Shown here in pieces: positions 34,500 to 43,509 of a stretch of 64,000 nucleotides of DNA. Within the stretch, counting starts at the first letter, position 1. Every line of letters begins with the position of its first letter. The stretch comes from Kutzneria sp. CA-103260. Lineage in GTDB: Bacteria; Actinomycetota; Actinomycetes; Mycobacteriales; Pseudonocardiaceae. A program made the position numbers and the translations under genes. The notes beneath the pieces were generated by a model, which was given only the letters and a program-made list of their open reading frames with translations, ran no database searches and had not been told where the DNA came from. Location of the stretch: contig NZ_CP073318.1 in the NCBI RefSeq assembly GCF_018263855.1, forward strand, positions 930,001-994,000. The letters run 5' to 3'.

Positions 34500-37250
34500 A
34501 TGCGGGTGCTCGGCCCCGTGGAGATCGCCGGCCCGCACGGGCCGGTCGCGCTACGGGGCAGGGGGCACCGAACCCTGTTGGCCCGGCTGGCGCTGCGTCC
34601 CGGGCAGCCCGTCGCGTCGTCCGCGTTGATCGACGCGCTGTGGGACCAGGCGCCGCCGACCGCGCCCAAGACGCTGCGCAGCCACGTCGCGCACATCCGC
34701 CGCGACCTGCGCGCCGCCGACGTGCTGAACATGATCGTCACCAGGGATCCCGGGTATCTGCTGCGCGTCCCGCCGTTCTCGGTGGACGTCGTGCGCTTCG
34801 AGTCGCTGGCCCGGCGGGGCCGCCAGTCGCTGTCGGTCGGCGATCACCGGGCCGCCGCCGACCAGTTGCAGGCCGCGCTGACGCTGTGGCGGGGCGACGC
34901 CCTGGACAACTGCCGGCCGGGGCAGTGGGTCCGGCAGGAGTCCGCCCGGCTGGCCGATGCCCGGCTGGACGCGCGGGAGGACCTGTTCGCCGCGGAGCTG
35001 TCCCTCGGCCGGCACGCCGAGACGGTGGGGGAGCTGTCCGGACTGGTCGTGTCGCACCCGTTCCGGGAACGCCTGTGGGAACTGCTGATGCTGGCTCTGT
35101 ACCGGTCCGGGCGGCAGGCCGAGGCACTGGCCGCGTTCCGGCGGGCCCGGTCCACTCTGGTGGAACAGCTCGGGGTTGAGCCGGGCACGCGGCTGCGCCG
35201 ACTGGAGAGCGCCATTCTGGCCGAGGAACCGGTGGTGCACGAGCCGCCCGTGTCGGTGCAGGCCGTGGTGTCCGGCCTGCCGGCGGAGATGACGAGTTTC
35301 ATCGGCCGTGAGCAGGAATTGGCCAAGCTGGGCGGCATGTTCGCCGGCGGACGGCTGGTGACGCTGGTCGGCACCGGCGGCGTGGGCAAGAGCCGGCTGG
35401 CGCTGCGGTCGGCCGGTCAGCTGGCGGCGTCCGTGCAGGGCGGGGTGCGGCTGGTGGAGCTGGCCGGCCTGCGCGACCGGGCCCTGGTCCCGCACGCCGT
35501 GGCCGAGGCGCTGGGCGTGCGGGACCAGTCCGGTCGGTCCCCGTTGGCCGTTCTGGTCGATGTGTTGCGGGATCAGGATGTTCTGGTCGTGCTGGACAAC
35601 TGCGAGCACCTGTTGGACGCCTGCGCCGACTTCGTGGCCGCGCTGTTGCGGGGCTGCCCGCGGCTGCTGATGCTCGTGACCAGTCGGCAACCCCTTGGCG
35701 TGGCGGGGGAGCAGGTGCTGATCGTGTCGCCGATGCCCGTCGAGCACGCGGCGATGCGGCTGTTCGCCGACCGGGCCCGGGCCGTGGTTGTCGACTTCGC
35801 CGTGACCGCCGACAACGTGCGGGTCGTGGAGAAGCTGTGCCGGCGGCTGGACGGCATCCCGCTGGCCATCGAGCTGGCCACGCTGGTGTTGCGGACGTTG
35901 ACACCCCAGCAGATCCTGTCCCGTCTGGACGATCGGTTCGCGTTGCTGAGCGGGGCCCGGCGGGGCGTGATGGCCCGGCACCAGACCATGCGGGCCGCGG
36001 TGGAGTGGAGCTTCGAGCTGTGCACGCCGGACGAACGCCTGCTGTGGAGTCGACTGTCGGTGTTCGCCGGCAGTTTCGACATCGAGGCGGTCGAGCACGT
36101 GTGCGGCGACTCCCTGGCCCTGGTGGCCCGGCTCGTCGACAAGTCGGTGCTGTCCTCCCAGACCGTGCGCGGGGTCGTCCGCTATCGGCTGCTGGAAACC
36201 CTCCGCCAGTTCGGCGCCGAGCAGCTGGTGGCCGAGGAATCCTTGCGGCGCAGGCACCTTGAGTGGTGCCAGCGGCTGGCCGAGTGGGGCGAGCGGGAGT
36301 GGTTCGGGCCCAACCAGGCCAGGGTCTTCGCCCGCATCCACGCCGACCGCCTGAACCTGCGGGCCGCCCTGGAGTTCTGCCTGGAGTCCGATCCGGCCGC
36401 CGGGCTGCGGCTGGCCGGGACCCTGTGGTTCTACTGGATCGGCTGCGGTGTGTTCGCCGAGGGCCGGCGGTGGCTGGACGCGTTGCTGCGGCTGCCCCAT
36501 CGCGGTGCGGAGCGGAACAAGGCCTTGTGGGTCAACGGATACGTCGCCACCTTGCAGGGCGACACCGCCGGGGCCGTGCTGCTGCTGGACGAGTGCCGCG
36601 CCCAGATCGAGGACCGTGTCGCCTTGGCGTACGCCACTTTCGTCCGTGGCGCCGCCGCTGTCTTCGACGACGACCTCGACGCCGGTTCGGTGTTTCTGGC
36701 CGAGGCCAGCCACTCCCTGACCGAGCTCGGCGAGCTCAACAGCAACGTCATCATGACCAAGGTCGCCCTGGCCATCACCGACGCCTTCGCCGGGAACCTG
36801 CCCGCCGCCGTCACCCTGGCGCAGGAGGCCCATGCCGTCGCCGAACACCACGGCGAGCAGTGGGCCCTCGCTTACGCCCACTACGTCCTGGCTTTCGCCG
36901 CGTGTCTTGAGGGCGCCCTGGATCAGGCCGCCGCACACGCCCGGCAGTGCCTGACCGTCAAGCAGACCTTCAACGACCTGCTCGGCATCGCTGTCTCCGT
37001 CGAGCTGCTGGCCCTGCTCGCCGCCCTCGGCGGTGATTGTGCCCGGGCCGCCACCCTGCTCGGTGCTGTCTCCGCCATCTGGCCCCGCGTCGGTGTTCCG
37101 CTGTTCGGCTCCCGGAACTTCGCCGCACCGCACGACCAGTGCGAGTCCCTGGCCCGCAAGGCGCTCGGCGAGCGGCCGTACGATCTGGCGTTTTCCAGTG
37201 GTGTCAAGCTTTCCATCGACCAGGCGGTGGCGATGGCGCTGCGGGCCTGA
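34500..37250 (+). CDS. large SARP/AfsR-like regulator with NB-ARC ATPase domain
   Basis: A 916-residue protein. A SARP winged helix (1-95) and BTAD (100-245) precede a STAND ATPase with Walker A GTGGVGKSRLALR (about 290) and Walker B LVVLDNCEHLLDAC (about 363). A long helical, TPR-like C-terminus (600-900) follows. This is the AfsR/large-SARP layout. The ATG at 34500 begins the conserved MRVLGPVEI; GTG 34482 or 34461 would add 6 or 13 residues and neither has a good ribosome site. It may control the P450 operon or a cluster elsewhere. It ends 30 bp from a convergent TetR gene. Confidence 0.9.
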   Translation: MRVLGPVEIAGPHGPVALRGRGHRTLLARLALRPGQPVASSALIDALWDQAPPTAPKTLRSHVAHIRRDLRAADVLNMIVTRDPGYLLRVPPFSVDVVRFESLARRGRQSLSVGDHRAAADQLQAALTLWRGDALDNCRPGQWVRQESARLADARLDAREDLFAAELSLGRHAETVGELSGLVVSHPFRERLWELLMLALYRSGRQAEALAAFRRARSTLVEQLGVEPGTRLRRLESAILAEEPVVHEPPVSVQAVVSGLPAEMTSFIGREQELAKLGGMFAGGRLVTLVGTGGVGKSRLALRSAGQLAASVQGGVRLVELAGLRDRALVPHAVAEALGVRDQSGRSPLAVLVDVLRDQDVLVVLDNCEHLLDACADFVAALLRGCPRLLMLVTSRQPLGVAGEQVLIVSPMPVEHAAMRLFADRARAVVVDFAVTADNVRVVEKLCRRLDGIPLAIELATLVLRTLTPQQILSRLDDRFALLSGARRGVMARHQTMRAAVEWSFELCTPDERLLWSRLSVFAGSFDIEAVEHVCGDSLALVARLVDKSVLSSQTVRGVVRYRLLETLRQFGAEQLVAEESLRRRHLEWCQRLAEWGEREWFGPNQARVFARIHADRLNLRAALEFCLESDPAAGLRLAGTLWFYWIGCGVFAEGRRWLDALLRLPHRGAERNKALWVNGYVATLQGDTAGAVLLLDECRAQIEDRVALAYATFVRGAAAVFDDDLDAGSVFLAEASHSLTELGELNSNVIMTKVALAITDAFAGNLPAAVTLAQEAHAVAEHHGEQWALAYAHYVLAFAACLEGALDQAAAHARQCLTVKQTFNDLLGIAVSVELLALLAALGGDCARAATLLGAVSAIWPRVGVPLFGSRNFAAPHDQCESLARKALGERPYDLAFSSGVKLSIDQAVAMALRA

Positions 37251-37280
37251 GTCAGGCGGTTCGGTCGACCCGTTAGGCCA

Positions 37281-37817
37281 CTAGCGCGCCTGGAGAGCCG
37301 CCGCCACGACCTTGTCCGCGAAGTCGTGGTCGATGGGGGCGTGGCCGGTGAGTAGACGGTAGTGCAGTGGCGCGAAGACCAGGTCCAGCAACAAGTCCGG
37401 GTCGTCGTCGGCGATGAGCGCCCGCAACGGCTCGCGCCGGGGGAGGAACCAGTGCTCCCGCAGCGCGGCGGCGAGCTCCGGATCGGTTTGGGCAGCGCCG
37501 ATCAGTTCGCGGAGCAGGGCCCCGAGCTTCGTGCCGACGTACAGGTCGACGAAGTGCCGGGCGTGGGCCCGTAGCGTCTCGGCCAGGCCGGTCGTGGTTC
37601 CTGGCGGCGGGGTGGCCCAGGCCCGAGCCAGAAACGCTTCCAGGGCAACGGCGTTCTTGTTGGTCCACCACCGGTAGATGGTCCGCTTGCCGACGCCGGC
37701 CTTGGCCGCGATGGCGTCGACGGTCACGGCCGACCAGCCGCCGGCGACCAGCAGGCTCCACGTGGCGTCCAGGATCGCCTGGTGTGACTGGGGATTGCGG
37801 CGGGAGGCGTCAGGCAC
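37281..37817 (-). CDS. TetR-family regulator
   Basis: A 178-residue regulator. Its N-terminal helix-turn-helix AVTVDAIAAKAGVGKRTIYRWWTNKNAV (about 31-58) is typical. The C-terminal half resembles the TetR-C domain of PsrA/TetR_C_11-like proteins (RALIADDDPDLLLDLVFAPLHYRLL). The start overlaps the 3' end of the glycosidase-like gene by 8 bp, so it is co-transcribed with it and may control it. Confidence 0.87.
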   Translation of the reverse strand: MPDASRRNPQSHQAILDATWSLLVAGGWSAVTVDAIAAKAGVGKRTIYRWWTNKNAVALEAFLARAWATPPPGTTTGLAETLRAHARHFVDLYVGTKLGALLRELIGAAQTDPELAAALREHWFLPRREPLRALIADDDPDLLLDLVFAPLHYRLLTGHAPIDHDFADKVVAAALQAR

Positions 37818-38856
37818 GGCGGTTCACCGCCGCGACCCGCTCGACAAGCTCCGCGTACGGCTCGTCCCAGGGATCCTTCAATCCGAAGCCCCGCTGGGGA
37901 TTCTCCACATAGCTGCACCAGTGCCAGCCGAGAATCCAGTCCTCGGCGGCAAAGGTGCCGGCCAGCAGCTCGTACCCGTCGGCGCGGCTTTGCTGGTCCG
38001 GTTCGCTTCCGGTCCGATGTGGACTCATCACCGTCGGGCACCAGTTGCCCGTGTCGGCGATGAGCACCGGCAGCCCGGTCCGCTCGCGCCACCGGGTGAT
38101 CCTCGTCATCGCCTCGTCCACCTTGCGTCCCGGAAACGTCTGCACCGAAAGGACATCCACGTGCTCCGCCATCGCGTCCAGCACCGGTTCGGGCGCGCCG
38201 GCCCTGGTTCCGTAGCGGTCGCCGAGGATCAGGTGGTGCGGATCGTGCCGGCGGATCGCCTCCGTGGCCACCCGGTAGTAAGCCTCGGCGACCTCTGCCA
38301 GCGGTCCCTCCCAGCCCTTTCCCGTGTGGTGACCGGTCCAGGCCGGGCCGTCGACCAGGAAGTAGCCCAGCAGCAACGGATCCGCCGGCCGGCAGATCGT
38401 GCGAGCCAGGTGGTCGCAGTACTCGGCGAAATCCCTCGACCTCGGGTCCCGGTAGGCCGGATGTCCGTTCCAGCTCTCGATCTCCGCCACCCGCAGGGCC
38501 AATGTGTACGGCATACCCGCCTCGGCCAACTCCTCGCCCGGGATGCCGCCCGAATGCGGCAGGTCCACCGGGACTCCCGAGGTGCCCAGCCCGGTGCCGC
38601 TGACGTACTCCGGCGTCCAGCCGATGGTGTTGAAGCCCCACGCCCGCAGGTCCCGGGCCAGGCCCTCGCGCAGCCACCGGCGCCGCGACCCGCCGTACCG
38701 CTCCCGCCAGATGGCCTCGTTGTGCGGGTACCGCAGGTTGGTGTCGTCGGCGTGGGAGATCCCGATCGACCGGAACGGCCGCCCCTGGGCGTCGACCAGT
38801 CGGCCGCCTGTCAGCGTGAACACGCTCTCACGATACGAACCGGTTCGTCTCTCCAT
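37810..38856 (-). CDS. agarase-like TIM-barrel glycoside hydrolase
   Basis: A 348-residue cytoplasmic protein without signal peptide. VDAQGRPFRSIGISHADD, LRAWGFNTIGWTPEY, LLGYFLVDGPAWTGHHTGKG, VDVLSVQTFPG and WILGWHWCSYVENPQ resemble GH-A clan agarase-like enzymes. The usual NE catalytic pair is not obvious where expected, so activity is uncertain. It is divergent from the isomerase/dehydrogenase operon, and a sugar-catabolic role together with it is plausible. Confidence 0.65.
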   Translation of the reverse strand: MERRTGSYRESVFTLTGGRLVDAQGRPFRSIGISHADDTNLRYPHNEAIWRERYGGSRRRWLREGLARDLRAWGFNTIGWTPEYVSGTGLGTSGVPVDLPHSGGIPGEELAEAGMPYTLALRVAEIESWNGHPAYRDPRSRDFAEYCDHLARTICRPADPLLLGYFLVDGPAWTGHHTGKGWEGPLAEVAEAYYRVATEAIRRHDPHHLILGDRYGTRAGAPEPVLDAMAEHVDVLSVQTFPGRKVDEAMTRITRWRERTGLPVLIADTGNWCPTVMSPHRTGSEPDQQSRADGYELLAGTFAAEDWILGWHWCSYVENPQRGFGLKDPWDEPYAELVERVAAVNRRA

Positions 38857-38928
38857 AACCCCTGGCGCAGATTTCTACCGGGTGGTAGAGATTTGGGTGA
38901 CGCCGGTCACCGACCTCGAGGAGTTGGG

Positions 38929-39663
38929 ATGAGCGAGCTTTCCGTGCAGCTGTACTCGGTCCGGGACAAGTTCGCCGAGGACCCCGGGGCGGTGTTGGCG
39001 CGGCTGGCCGAGATGGGGTTCAAGCACGTCGAGCCGTACGGCGTGCTGGAGAACCTGGAGACGCTGCGCGCCGGGCTGCCGGGCAACGGCCTGAGCGCGC
39101 CGACGGCGCACGCCCGGTTGATCGGGGCGGACCAGCAGGCGGTCTTCGCCGCGGCGGCGGAGCTGGGCATCGACGTGGTGATCGACCCGTATGTCGGCGA
39201 CGAGCACTGGCAGAACGCCGGCGACATCGGCGCGACGGCGGACGCACTCAACGCGGCGGCGAAGCTGGCCGCCGAGCACGGCGTGCGCGTGGGCTACCAC
39301 AACCACTGGTGGGAGCTGCGGTCCCGGCTCGACGGCCGCAGCGCCTTCGAGGTGTTCGCCGATCAGCTGGACCCCGAGCTGGTGCTGGAGGTCGACACCT
39401 ACTGGGCGACGGCCGGCGGGGAAAACGCGCCGGAGCTGCTGCGCCGGCTGGGCGGCCGGGTGCACGCGATCCACGTCAAGGACGGCGGCCTGGAGACCAA
39501 CGCCACCGGGCAGGTGCCGGCGGGCCAGGGCCAGGTCCCGGTGGCCGACGTGCTCGCGGCCGCGCCGCAGGCGCTGCGGGTGGTCGAGTTCGACCAGTAC
39601 GCCGGCGACATCTACGAGGGCATCGCCGCCAGCCGCGCCTTCGTGCTGGGCCTGGAGCCGTGA
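38929..39663 (+). CDS. xylose-isomerase-like TIM barrel (sugar epimerase/isomerase)
   Basis: A 244-residue AP-endonuclease-2/xylose-isomerase fold: SVQLYSVRDKFAEDPGAVLARLAEMGFKHVEPYG, VRVGYHNHWWEL with metal His, LVLEVDTYWATAGG and VHAIHVKDGG with Glu/Asp/His ligands. These enzymes isomerise or epimerise sugars or inositols. GAGGAGTTGGG precedes the ATG at 38929. The stop overlaps the next gene by 4 bp, so isomerase and dehydrogenase act in one pathway, commonly inositol or keto-sugar metabolism. Confidence 0.85.
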   Translation: MSELSVQLYSVRDKFAEDPGAVLARLAEMGFKHVEPYGVLENLETLRAGLPGNGLSAPTAHARLIGADQQAVFAAAAELGIDVVIDPYVGDEHWQNAGDIGATADALNAAAKLAAEHGVRVGYHNHWWELRSRLDGRSAFEVFADQLDPELVLEVDTYWATAGGENAPELLRRLGGRVHAIHVKDGGLETNATGQVPAGQGQVPVADVLAAAPQALRVVEFDQYAGDIYEGIAASRAFVLGLEP

Positions 39664-40754
39664 CCGGGCCGATGGGCGTCGGCGTGATTGGCGCCGGCGT
39701 CATCAGCGACAAGTACCTGACCAGCCTCACCAGCTTCCCCGACCTGCGGGTGCTGGTCGTCGCCGACCTGGACACGACCCGTGCCGCCGGCCAGGCCGCC
39801 AAGTACGGGGTGCCCGGCGCCGGCACGGTCGCCGAGCTGCTGGTCAATCCGGCGATCGAGCTCGTGATCAACCTGACCGTGCCCACCGCGCACGTCGACG
39901 TCGGCCTGGCGGCGCTGGAGTCCGGCAAGCACGTGTGGGCCGAGAAGCCGTTGGCCATGGACCGTCAGACCGGCCGCAAGCTGCTCGACCGGGCCCGTGA
40001 ACGTGGCCTGCGGGTCGCCAGCGCCCCCGACACCGTCCTCGGCGCCGCCCTCCAGACGGCTCGGCGGGCCATCGACGCCGGAGCCATCGGCACCCCGATG
40101 TCGGCGCTGGCCCTGCTTCAGACGCCCGGGCCGGAGGACTGGCATCCATCGCCGGAGTTCCTGTTCCAGCCGGGCGCCGGGCCGTTGCTGGACATGGGGC
40201 CGTACTACCTGACCGAGCTGATCCAGCTGTTCGGGCCGATCCACCGGGTCACCGGCGTCGGTGGCCGGGCCCGGGACCGGCGGGTGATCGGCAGCGGCCC
40301 CAAGGCCGGCACCGAGTTCCCGGTGGACGTGCCCACCACCGTCAACGCCCTGATCGAGTTCGAACGCGGCGGCTTCGCCCAGGCCGTGTTCAGCTTCGAC
40401 TCCGGCGTCCGGCGCTTCCTGATCGAGGTCACCGGCCCGGGCGGCACCGCCGTCCTGCCCGACCCCAACCAGTTCACCGGCGACACCGTCCTGCACCGCC
40501 GCGGCAGCGAAGCCGAAACCCTTGCCGCGCAAGGCCCTTCCGCCGAACGCGGCACCGGCGCCCTGGAGCTGGCCCGGGCCGTCCGAGCCGGCGTGCCGGA
40601 ACGGGCGTCCGGGGAGATGGCCTTCCACGTGCTCGACGCGATGCTGGCGGTGGAGGAGTCGATCACTTCTCGGCATCCGGTGGAGGTCACCAGCACCGTC
40701 GAGGTCCCGCCCGCTCTCCCCGCCGACTGGGACCCCTACGCCGCCACCCTCTAA
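39660..40754 (+). CDS. Gfo/Idh/MocA-family oxidoreductase
   Basis: A 364-residue NAD(P)-dependent sugar or inositol dehydrogenase. The Rossmann motif is GVGVIGAGVISDKYL (residues 6-20), and GKHVWAEKPLAMD holds the catalytic Lys of the EKP motif. The C-terminal alpha/beta domain has PLLDMGPYYLTELIQLFG. The GTG overlaps the isomerase stop. It oxidises a hydroxyl of a sugar or cyclitol. A long hairpin ends the transcript. Confidence 0.9.
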   Translation: MTGPMGVGVIGAGVISDKYLTSLTSFPDLRVLVVADLDTTRAAGQAAKYGVPGAGTVAELLVNPAIELVINLTVPTAHVDVGLAALESGKHVWAEKPLAMDRQTGRKLLDRARERGLRVASAPDTVLGAALQTARRAIDAGAIGTPMSALALLQTPGPEDWHPSPEFLFQPGAGPLLDMGPYYLTELIQLFGPIHRVTGVGGRARDRRVIGSGPKAGTEFPVDVPTTVNALIEFERGGFAQAVFSFDSGVRRFLIEVTGPGGTAVLPDPNQFTGDTVLHRRGSEAETLAAQGPSAERGTGALELARAVRAGVPERASGEMAFHVLDAMLAVEESITSRHPVEVTSTVEVPPALPADWDPYAATL

Positions 40755-40758
40755 GCCC

Positions 40759-40835
40759 CCGCGAGTCCCGCTCTCAGGCAACTGAATGTCGAGTTCCGAA
40801 CTCGACACATGGTTGCCCCAGAGCGGGACTCGCGG
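40759..40835. terminator. long cruciform terminator between convergent genes
   Basis: The outer stem CCGCGAGTCCCGCTCT (40759-40774) pairs perfectly with 40820-40835. Inside are GGCAAC/GTTGCC and GTCGAGTTC/GAACTCGAC stems, giving an almost fully paired 77-nt structure. It serves both the MocA operon and the TetR gene. Its size suggests a repeated element re-used as terminator. Confidence 0.8.
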
Positions 40836-41438
40836 TTAGTCGAGGGGAACGGTCAGCAGGGACTGGAGGTAGAAGCGCAGGGAGGCGACCAGGTCCACGG
40901 TGTCGGGGGTGGTGAGCCACTGGACCTGGAGGCCGTCCATCAGTGCGATGAAGGTGACGGTGGCCAGCTCGGGGTCGATGTCGGCCCGGAGCTGGCCCCG
41001 CTCGGCGAGGGCCCGGAAGGTGTCGCGGATGCCGGCGCGGGCCTCGTCGTAGTGGCGGCGGAAGTACTCGTGGGCCGGGTGGTCGGGGGCGACGGCCTCG
41101 GCGGCGAGGCGGGAGTAGAGGTCGACGATGCCGGGGTGGCGGACGTTGTGCGAGGCCAGGGCGAGGTAGTGGCGCAGCACCTCGAGCCCGGGCGGGGAGG
41201 AGAGCTGCTCGCGTTCGGCGTCCTCGGCGTCGCGGCGTTCGAGCACGGCGGCGAGCAGGGCCTCCTTGGTGGGGAAGTAGTACAGCAGCCCGGCGTGGGA
41301 CATGCCGACCCGCTTGGCGATCTCCCGCATCGACGCCCCGTGGTAGCCGACCTCGCCGTAGGCGGCGGCCGCCGCGGAGAGGATGTCCTCCCGGCGGATC
41401 CGGCCCTTCAGGTAGCCCCCGGTGTCGACGGCGCGCAT
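40836..41438 (-). CDS. TetR-family regulator
   Basis: A 200-residue regulator. The HTH is GYHGASMREIAKRVGMSHAGLLYYFPTKEALL (about 33-64). The C-terminal domain ends LVASLRFYLQSLLTVPLD, similar to BetI-like TetR_C_6. ATG 41438 is preferred over a 19-residue longer frame with no ribosome site. It is divergent from the DeoR gene with a 95-bp AT-richer spacer and may act on the flanking sugar genes. Confidence 0.86.
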   Translation of the reverse strand: MRAVDTGGYLKGRIRREDILSAAAAAYGEVGYHGASMREIAKRVGMSHAGLLYYFPTKEALLAAVLERRDAEDAEREQLSSPPGLEVLRHYLALASHNVRHPGIVDLYSRLAAEAVAPDHPAHEYFRRHYDEARAGIRDTFRALAERGQLRADIDPELATVTFIALMDGLQVQWLTTPDTVDLVASLRFYLQSLLTVPLD

Positions 41439-41533
41439 GAATCCATCATGCCGCAGCCGGAAAGGCACAAACGGCGTGATAGAACGAACAAACAAGTTGT
41501 GCGAACGAGCGGGGAGGTGGAAACATCCCAGGG

Positions 41534-42307
41534 GTGCGGGGAAACGAGCGTCAGCGGGTGATCGTCGAGCGGCTCAAGGGCGCTCAACAGGTCACCGTGG
41601 CTGAGCTGGCTGAGGTGACGGGCGCGTCGGAGATGACCGTGCGGCGCGACCTGGACGTGTTGGCGGCGCACGGCGTGCTGCGCCGCGTGCACGGTGGCGC
41701 GGTGCCGGCGACACCATCCGGGGTGGAGCCGCCGTTCGCGGCCCGCGCGGTGTCGGCACCGGCGGCCAAGAAGGCGATCGCCCGGGCTGCGGTGGAACTG
41801 ATCCGGGACGGCGAGACGATCGTGCTGGACAGTGGCACGACGGCGCTGGAGGTGGCCCGGCTGCTGCGCGACCGTGCGGTAACGGTGATGCCGTTATCTC
41901 TGCACGCGGTCACCGAACTCCTTGACGCGCCAAGGGTTCGGCTGCTGGTCCCGGGCGGTGAGCCGAGGCCGGGCGAGCTGGCCATGGTCGGACCGCTCAC
42001 GCTGGCGTCGTTGCAGAAGCTGCGGTTCGACGTCGCGGTGCTCAGCCCCTGCGCGTTCGACCTGGAGGCCGGCCTCACCGCCTTCGATCTGCACGACGCC
42101 GAGGTCAAGCAGCAGGCCCTCGCGGTGTCAGCCCGCAGTGTCGTGCTGGTGGACGGCGCGAAGTGGGACCGCGCTGCGCTGGCCCACGTCTGCGCCGCCG
42201 ACCGCCCCGACGTCGTCGTCACGGACCCGACCGCCCCCGAAGACCAGCGCCGCGCGCTGGCCGACCGCGGCGTGCTGGTGCACGTCGTCGCCGAGGAGCC
42301 GCAATGA
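41534..42307 (+). CDS. DeoR/GlpR-family regulator
   Basis: A 257-residue protein. The DeoR HTH is residues 6-58 (RQRVIVERLKGAQQVTVAELAEVTGASEMTVRRDLDVLAAHGVLRRVHGGA), and the sugar-phosphate sensing domain has ETIVLDSGTTALEVARLL and VVLVDGAKWDR. The start is GTG 41534. It is coupled to the MFS gene by ATGA, so the regulator and a transporter share an mRNA. The effector is likely a phosphorylated sugar. Confidence 0.9.
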   Translation: MRGNERQRVIVERLKGAQQVTVAELAEVTGASEMTVRRDLDVLAAHGVLRRVHGGAVPATPSGVEPPFAARAVSAPAAKKAIARAAVELIRDGETIVLDSGTTALEVARLLRDRAVTVMPLSLHAVTELLDAPRVRLLVPGGEPRPGELAMVGPLTLASLQKLRFDVAVLSPCAFDLEAGLTAFDLHDAEVKQQALAVSARSVVLVDGAKWDRAALAHVCAADRPDVVVTDPTAPEDQRRALADRGVLVHVVAEEPQ

Positions 42308-43509
42308 GCGACCGCCTGACTTCCCCGCCCCGCACCGCCCGGTTCGCCACCTTCCTCATCTTCTGCCTCAACGGTTTCGGCCTCGGCATGTGGCTGGTGC
42401 ACCTGCCCAACGTCGAGCACAACATCGGCGTCCCGCACAGCGTGCTGGGCCTGCTGCTGCTGGTGCTGGGCGGCGCGGCCCTGATCGGCATGCAGGTGGT
42501 CGGCCCGCTGGTGGACCGGATCGGCCCGCGCCGGCTCACCCCGGCCGCCGCGGCGGCGTTCGGGCTCTCGCTGACCGTGCCCGGCTGGCTGACGTCGTGG
42601 TGGTCGCTGGGCCTGATCCTGATCGTGATGGGCTTCGCCAACGGCGCGCTGGACGTGTCGATGAATGCCCACGCCGTGGTGGTGGAACGGGGTTACGACC
42701 GGCCGATCATGGCGGCGTTCCACGCGATGTGGTCGATCGGCGGCGCGTTCGCCGCGCTGATCGGCGCGGTGGTGCTGAACGCCAACGTGCCCACCGGCCT
42801 CACAATGACCATCACCGGACTGTTCGTCGCCGCGCTGTCACTGGTCGCCCTGCGGTTCACCATCGACGCCGACCACCACGGCCGCACCGAGGAAACCGTT
42901 GACACGGAAGCGAAGCCGGCCCCGCCGAAGAGCCTGGTGTGGATTCTCGGCGGCCTGGCGCTGGCGCTGATGCTGGCCGAGGGCGTGGCCAACGACTGGG
43001 CCGCGCTGGAGCTCAAGGGCATCCTCAACGCCTCGGCCAGCGAGGCCGCGCTCGGCTACGGCGCGTTCGCGGTGGCGATGACCATCGGCCGGTTCGCCAC
43101 CGACCGGGTCGCCGCGGCGATCGGCGCGACCCGGGTCGTCCGCTACGGCGCGGCCATCGCCGCCATCGGGCTGACCGTGGCGTCGGTCAGCCCGTGGATT
43201 CCGTTGGCGCTGGTGGGATGGGCGCTGTTCGGCATCGGACTGGCCGGCGGCGTGCCGCAGCTGTTCACCGCCGCCGGCAACCTCGACCACCGCTCGGCCG
43301 GGGCCCTGATGGCCCGGGTCGTCGGCCTCGGCTACGTCGGCCTGCTGGCCGGGCCGGCCGTCATCGGCGGCCTGACCCGGCTGATGCCGCTCAACGTGGC
43401 CTTCGCGCTGCCGATCATCCTCTGCGTGCTGACCGTGGTGTTCGCCTCCGCGCTCAATCCCCGCGAGGAGAAGGAACTCGTCGGTCAGCGGCCGATGCGG
43501 AACGTGTAG
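42304..43509 (+). CDS. MFS transporter (YbjJ-like)
   Basis: A 401-residue permease with about 12 TM helices. It has the motif-A-like DRIGPRRL between TM2 and 3, and a long cytoplasmic loop (TIDADHHGRTEETVDTEAKPAPPK) between TM6 and 7. It is translationally coupled to the DeoR regulator. Its 3' end overlaps the convergent fusion gene by 25 bp. Sugar or inner-membrane export function is inferred from family and regulator. Confidence 0.88.
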   Translation: MSDRLTSPPRTARFATFLIFCLNGFGLGMWLVHLPNVEHNIGVPHSVLGLLLLVLGGAALIGMQVVGPLVDRIGPRRLTPAAAAAFGLSLTVPGWLTSWWSLGLILIVMGFANGALDVSMNAHAVVVERGYDRPIMAAFHAMWSIGGAFAALIGAVVLNANVPTGLTMTITGLFVAALSLVALRFTIDADHHGRTEETVDTEAKPAPPKSLVWILGGLALALMLAEGVANDWAALELKGILNASASEAALGYGAFAVAMTIGRFATDRVAAAIGATRVVRYGAAIAAIGLTVASVSPWIPLALVGWALFGIGLAGGVPQLFTAAGNLDHRSAGALMARVVGLGYVGLLAGPAVIGGLTRLMPLNVAFALPIILCVLTVVFASALNPREEKELVGQRPMRNV

